A stretch of DNA of 64,000 nt. Source: an uncultured Oscillospiraceae bacterium (GTDB lineage Bacteria; Bacillota; Clostridia; Oscillospirales; Oscillospiraceae). The stretch lies in the NCBI GenBank assembly GCA_947626345.1, contig CANQSF010000013.1, positions 1-64,000 on the forward strand. The letters run 5' to 3'. This document shows, piece by piece, positions 60,134 to 64,000 of the stretch (position 1 is its first letter; every line of letters starts with the position of its first letter). Made by a program: the position numbers and the translations under genes. Under the pieces are notes generated by a model. The model saw only the letters and a list, made by a program, of their open reading frames with translations. It did not search any database and was not told where the DNA came from.

Positions 60134-60151
60134 GCTCCGCTGGAAAGCACG

Positions 60152-60186
60152 GCGGCGCGGCGGGAGACCGCCGCGCCGCTTTTTTG
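60152..60186 (+). terminator. Terminator of the SASP gene
   Basis: A 12-bp perfect GC stem (60152-60163 with 60168-60179), then TTTTTT. Confidence 0.85.
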
Positions 60187-60203
60187 CGCGCCTATCCGTT
60201 TGC

Positions 60204-61910
60204 TCAGGCCAGCACCGCGGCCTGCCAGGGCCCCAGCGTGCCGGAGAAGGGCCGGCCCGTCAGCAGCTCCTCCCGTCCGGCATAGGCGGCGGCCTCCGCC
60301 TCGCCGCCGGCGCAGTGGAGCAGCAGCGTGATCTCCTCCTCCCCCAGCCGCCGGGTCAGCGCGGCCACAGCCCTGTCGTCGTCGGCGAAAAAGGCGGCGG
60401 CCCGGCCCTCCGTCAGGCACGGGCAGGACCGGCGCAGCGCCGTGAGCTGCCGGTACCAGGCATATGTCTGCCGGTCCTGCCGCTTTTCATCCCAGACCAT
60501 GCCCCGGCGGCAGTCGTTGCGGCCGCCGTCCATGGCGTACTCGTCGCCGTAATAGATCATGGGCATCCCCGGCAGCAGCAGCTGCAGCGCCGCGGCCATG
60601 CGGGCCTTATCCCTGTCGCCGCCGCAGACCCGCGCGATGCGGGGCGTGTCGTGGGAGCCCACCAGGTTCCACAGGACCTTGTACGTCTCCGGGTGCAGAT
60701 TGCCCCGCAAAAAGCCCAGGTCCTCGAAAAACGCCGTCACCGTTATGCGCTGGTCCAGCAGGTCCCGCACAGCGTTATAAAACGGGTAGTTCATCACGCT
60801 GTCCCACTGATCGCCCGTCAGGTAGTCCCCGCCGTAGTGCCACTCCTCGCCCACGATCAGCGCGTCGGGGAATTCCCGCTTCACCGCGTCCCGGAAGTGC
60901 CGCCAGAACCGGTGGCCCACCTCGTCCGCCACGTCCAGCCGCCAGCCGTCGGCCCCGCACTCCCGCAGCCAGTAAAGGCCCACGCCGATGAAATACTCCT
61001 CCACCTCGGGCTGCCGCAGATTGAGCTTGGGCATGCCGCCGAAGTAGCTGAAGGTCTTGAAGTTGGGCTTTTCGCCCCACCGCGTCCGCAGGGGGAACCC
61101 GTCGATGAAATACCAGTTGAGATAGGCCGACTGCTCCTGCTTTTCCATGATGTCCGCGAAGGGGAAAAACTGCTGGGAGGAGTGGTTGAACACCCCGTCC
61201 AGGATGACCCGCAGACCCATGGCGTGGGCCCGGGACACCAGCTGCTTCAGCTCCTCCAGAGTGCCCAGCCGCGGGTCCACCTGATAGTAGTCCACCGTGT
61301 CGTACCGGTGGGCCGTCCGGGCCTGGAAGATCGGGGTCATATACACCACGTCCGCCCCCAGCTGCCGGATGTGGTCCAGGTGCTCCGTGATGCCCCGCAG
61401 GGTCCCGCCCAGATCCCGGCGGTGGTCCACATGGGCCCGATACCAGTCCTTCCCCGGTGTGCCGGTGGGGGCGAAGCTGGCGGGAAAGATCTGATAGACC
61501 ACCTTGTTCGCGGCCCACGCCGGCACCGTGAGCCGCTCCTCCTCCCGCAGGTTCTGCGGGCAGTCGAACATCCGCTCCACGTCGCGGAAAGCCTCCTGGC
61601 TGAACTCGTAATTGCCGTAATAGATCCGCTGGCCGTCCGTGTCCTCCAGCTCGAACCAGTAGCGCAGGCACACCACGTGAAAGCGCAGCTCCGCCTCATA
61701 GTAGTCGCTGACCCGGTCCCGGGCGGCCAGGGTCATCTCCACGGCCCGGCGGGTGTCCTTCAAGCGCACGGGCAGGTACTTGTCCTGGCTGTGGAGGACG
61801 ACCCGGCGCATATCGCCCTTCTTCACCCGGATGCGGATGAGGAACCGGTCCGGCTCCAGGGCAAAGCAGTAGCGATCGTCGGCAAAGTGGCATACGGCCG
61901 AAAGCTCCAT
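60204..61910 (-). CDS. Alpha-amylase family (GH13) neopullulanase/cyclomaltodextrinase-like enzyme
   Basis: A 568-residue protein without a signal peptide, so cytosolic. An N-terminal beta domain (1-120) typical of CD-hydrolysing enzymes precedes the barrel: 'VVYMTPIFQA', 'GLRVILDGVFNHSS' (region I), 'GADGWRLDVADEV' (nucleophile Asp, region II), 'ALIVGEEWH' (acid Glu, region III) and 'LVGSHDTPRI' (transition-state Asp, region IV). It degrades imported maltodextrins or cyclodextrins. ATG 61910 has GAGGAGG upstream. A C-terminal beta domain closes the protein. Confidence 0.92.
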   Translation of the reverse strand: MELSAVCHFADDRYCFALEPDRFLIRIRVKKGDMRRVVLHSQDKYLPVRLKDTRRAVEMTLAARDRVSDYYEAELRFHVVCLRYWFELEDTDGQRIYYGNYEFSQEAFRDVERMFDCPQNLREEERLTVPAWAANKVVYQIFPASFAPTGTPGKDWYRAHVDHRRDLGGTLRGITEHLDHIRQLGADVVYMTPIFQARTAHRYDTVDYYQVDPRLGTLEELKQLVSRAHAMGLRVILDGVFNHSSQQFFPFADIMEKQEQSAYLNWYFIDGFPLRTRWGEKPNFKTFSYFGGMPKLNLRQPEVEEYFIGVGLYWLRECGADGWRLDVADEVGHRFWRHFRDAVKREFPDALIVGEEWHYGGDYLTGDQWDSVMNYPFYNAVRDLLDQRITVTAFFEDLGFLRGNLHPETYKVLWNLVGSHDTPRIARVCGGDRDKARMAAALQLLLPGMPMIYYGDEYAMDGGRNDCRRGMVWDEKRQDRQTYAWYRQLTALRRSCPCLTEGRAAAFFADDDRAVAALTRRLGEEEITLLLHCAGGEAEAAAYAGREELLTGRPFSGTLGPWQAAVLA

Positions 61911-61941
61911 GGGCGCCTCCTCTCGTTCCGGTCCGCGCGTA

Positions 61942-64000
61942 TCAGCCCTGTTTTTCGCCGCGGAGCACGTCCCGCAGCAGGGCCATCATATTGTCCAGAT
62001 CGATGGGCTTCGCCAGGTGGCCGTTCATGCCCGCCTCCAGGGCCCGCTCCCGGTCCTCCTCGAAGGCGTTGGCGGTCATGGCGATGATGGGGATGTGGGC
62101 CAGCTCCGGCACGTCCAGCGCGCGGATGGCCCGGGTAGCCTCGTAGCCGTCCATGATGGGCATCTGGATGTCCATCAGCACCAGGCCGTAATATCCCGGG
62201 CTGGACAGGCGCACCTTCTCCACGGCCTCCCGGCCATTTTCCGCCCACTCCACCGCCAGGCCCGCCTCCTGCAGCAGCTCCACGGCGATCTCCCGGTTCA
62301 GCTCGTTGTCCTCTGCCAGGAGGATGCGGCCCTGCAGGACGCTCTCCTCCCGGACGGGCTGATCGGGCTGCCTGGTCTTCAGGCCCAGGCCCCGCTCCAG
62401 CGCGTCGTGCAGGTCGGAGGCGAACAAAGGCTTGCTGATAAAGCCGGTGACTCCGGCCTGGCGGGCCTCCTGCTCGATGTCGGACCAATCGTAGGCGGAC
62501 ATGAGGATGATGGGGTGCTCCTCCCCCACGATGGCGCGTATCTGCCGGACGGTCTCCACGCCGCTCATCTCCGGCATGGACCAGTCCACGATATAGACCC
62601 CGAAGGGATCGGCCAGCTCGATGGCCTCGCTGGTGCGGATCACCGCCTCCTGGCCGGACAGGGTCCACTCGGCCCGCATGCCGATCTGCCGCAGCATCTT
62701 GGACACGCTCTGGCAGCTGATCAGATCGTCGTCCACCACCAGGCCCCGCAGGTCGTGCAGCTCGGCGATGGGCGTCAGCTGCCGGTGCCTGGCGGCGAAG
62801 CGCAGCTCCAGCTCCACGGTGAAGGTGGTGCCCTTTTCCGGCTGGCTCTCCACGGCGATGGTGCCGCCCATCATATCCACGATGTTCTTGGTGATGGCCA
62901 TGCCCAAGCCGGTGCCCTGGATGCCGCTGACGGTGCTGGTCCGCTCCCGGGTGAAGGGGTCGAACACGGTCTCGGCGAACTGCTTGCTCATGCCGATGCC
63001 GGTGTCGCTGACCCGGAACTCATACAGGCCCGTCTCCGGCCTGCTGCCGGGCCGCTGGGTGATGCGGACGGCCACCGTCCCCCCGGAGGGGGTGAATTTG
63101 ATGGCGTTGGACGTCAGGTTCAGCAGTACCTGGTTCAGCCGCAGCCGGTCGCAGAAGACCTCCTCGTCGGTCACGTCCACCGTCTCGATGAACAGCTCCA
63201 GCCGCTTGGCGTGGATGTCGGACTGGATGATGTTCCGCAGCCCCTGCAGGATGTCGGCCAGATTCTCTGGCCGCTCATTGATGGTGACCTTGCCCGCCTC
63301 GATGCGGCTCATGTCCAGCACGTCGTTGATGAGACTGAGCAGGTGGTTGGACGCCTGGGAGATCTTGGCCAGGTAGTCCTGCGTCCGCTCCTGGTTGTCC
63401 AGGTGGGTGGTGGCCAGGGCGGTATAGCCGATGATGGCGTTCATGGGGGTGCGTATGTCGTGGGACATGCTGTTGAGGAAGGTGGTCTTGGCCCGGTTGG
63501 CGGCGTCCGCCGCGTGCAGCGCCTGGGAAAGCTCCTCCGTCCTGGCCTCCAGCTGGGCTGTGGCCTGGGCCACCTCCTGCTTCAGCCGCTTCTGGCTCCG
63601 GGTCCGCGCCGCCAGCATGGCCAGCGCGAACAGCAGCAGCACCAGGACCAGCACCGCCAGCACGCTGTACAGCGGGTTGCGGTACAAAAAGGCGATCAGG
63701 CTCACGTCGCTCTCCCGGCCGGCGTCGATCTCCTGGGACACGATGGCGTCCAGCTCCGCGTCGGTGAAGCTGTCCCCGCCCTTATCCAGCATGGACAGCA
63801 GATAGCGCCCGCCGGGGACGTTCTCGCCCACGGCGTAGGACAGGCTCGTCTCCGCCAGCACCACGGCGGCCAGCCGGTTGCGGACGTCCTGCTGGACGTA
63901 CCGCTCGGCGGTGTAGGAGTAGAGGATGGTGGCGTCCGCCCGGCCGTCCAGGATCGCCTGGACGCAGTCGTCCGTGGAGGGATAGCGGAGCACCGCCTCC
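61942..64000 (-). CDS. Hybrid sensor histidine kinase with periplasmic solute-binding-like sensor, partial at 5' end
   Basis: At least 686 codons, open at the window edge. Order: end of an SBP_bac_3-like extracellular domain ('[24 protein letters not shown]'), one membrane helix ('[23 protein letters not shown]'), a coiled coil, HisKA ('[16 protein letters not shown]'), HATPase ('[10 protein letters not shown]', 'DTGIGM', 'GTGLGMAI'), a first receiver ('[13 protein letters not shown]') and a second receiver ('[16 protein letters not shown]'). It senses an extracellular solute and signals by phosphorelay. The GTG at 63993 is not the true start. No partner regulator is visible. It is the last gene in the window. 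Confidence 0.93.
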   Translation of the reverse strand, partial: EAVLRYPSTDDCVQAILDGRADATILYSYTAERYVQQDVRNRLAAVVLAETSLSYAVGENVPGGRYLLSMLDKGGDSFTDAELDAIVSQEIDAGRESDVSLIAFLYRNPLYSVLAVLVLVLLLFALAMLAARTRSQKRLKQEVAQATAQLEARTEELSQALHAADAANRAKTTFLNSMSHDIRTPMNAIIGYTALATTHLDNQERTQDYLAKISQASNHLLSLINDVLDMSRIEAGKVTINERPENLADILQGLRNIIQSDIHAKRLELFIETVDVTDEEVFCDRLRLNQVLLNLTSNAIKFTPSGGTVAVRITQRPGSRPETGLYEFRVSDTGIGMSKQFAETVFDPFTRERTSTVSGIQGTGLGMAITKNIVDMMGGTIAVESQPEKGTTFTVELELRFAARHRQLTPIAELHDLRGLVVDDDLISCQSVSKMLRQIGMRAEWTLSGQEAVIRTSEAIELADPFGVYIVDWSMPEMSGVETVRQIRAIVGEEHPIILMSAYDWSDIEQEARQAGVTGFISKPLFASDLHDALERGLGLKTRQPDQPVREESVLQGRILLAEDNELNREIAVELLQEAGLAVEWAENGREAVEKVRLSSPGYYGLVLMDIQMPIMDGYEATRAIRALDVPELAHIPIIAMTANAFEEDRERALEAGMNGHLAKPIDLDNMMALLRDVLRGEKQG

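Overview
The window reads as chromosome of an anaerobic, spore-forming, high-GC Clostridia, most like the gut Oscillospiraceae (inference). The evidence is an alpha/beta small acid-soluble spore protein, SpoIID, ferredoxins, a ferredoxin-linked 2-oxoacid oxidoreductase, a class III fructose-bisphosphatase, a TRAP transporter, no respiratory genes, and strongly G/C-biased third codon positions. No rRNA or CRISPR array was seen.

Bases 1-7,400 are visibly less G+C-rich and form the right part of an integrated element that continues beyond base 1. It ends beside tRNA-Pro(GGG). It holds a complete tyrosine integrase with an excisionase, two XRE genes (one fused to a DUF3883-type nuclease-like domain), a structured leader RNA with its own terminator, a small XRE gene, and a translationally coupled operon of two divergent recombinase-like proteins with a small protein between them. 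An XRE regulator is divergent from that operon, and an inverted repeat sits on both promoters. The recombinase-like operon is my best candidate for something undescribed.

From 7,500 to 34,700 lies core metabolism: gltBD; an operon for ferredoxin-dependent 2-oxoacid oxidation (korDABC) with a CoA-transferase and a PQ-loop-like membrane protein; spoIID; clpC; a ferredoxin; a TrmN6-like methylase; an esterase; a MalY-type lyase with a divergent MarR regulator; an M20 amidohydrolase; and argGH behind ArgR-like palindromes. There is also a frameshifted XRE/membrane gene and an MFS transporter.

Around 34,700-35,700 a second accessory spot surrounds tRNA-Ser(CGA). A 27-base copy of the tRNA 3' end lies 149 bases downstream, followed by an MntA-HepT toxin-antitoxin pair whose toxin frame runs antisense through the repeats into the tRNA.

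From 35,800 to 49,700 come single genes (flavin reductase, sugar-phosphate isomerase-like protein, NUDIX, UvrA paralogue, MATE pump, RCC1-repeat lipoprotein, class III FBPase, membrane proteins, pyridoxal kinase). A 15-bp AT-rich repeat recurs directly after three stop codons here. The RCC1 lipoprotein has a long nested-hairpin leader with a terminator.

From 49,900 to 57,900 is a catabolic cluster: a DctPQM TRAP transporter, a two-subunit transketolase, a PanE-like reductase, a GntR regulator with a matching operator at both promoters, and a glycerate 2-kinase. The right end carries a MATE pump behind a terminator-containing leader, an SASP gene, an alpha-amylase-family enzyme and a hybrid histidine kinase cut by the window edge.
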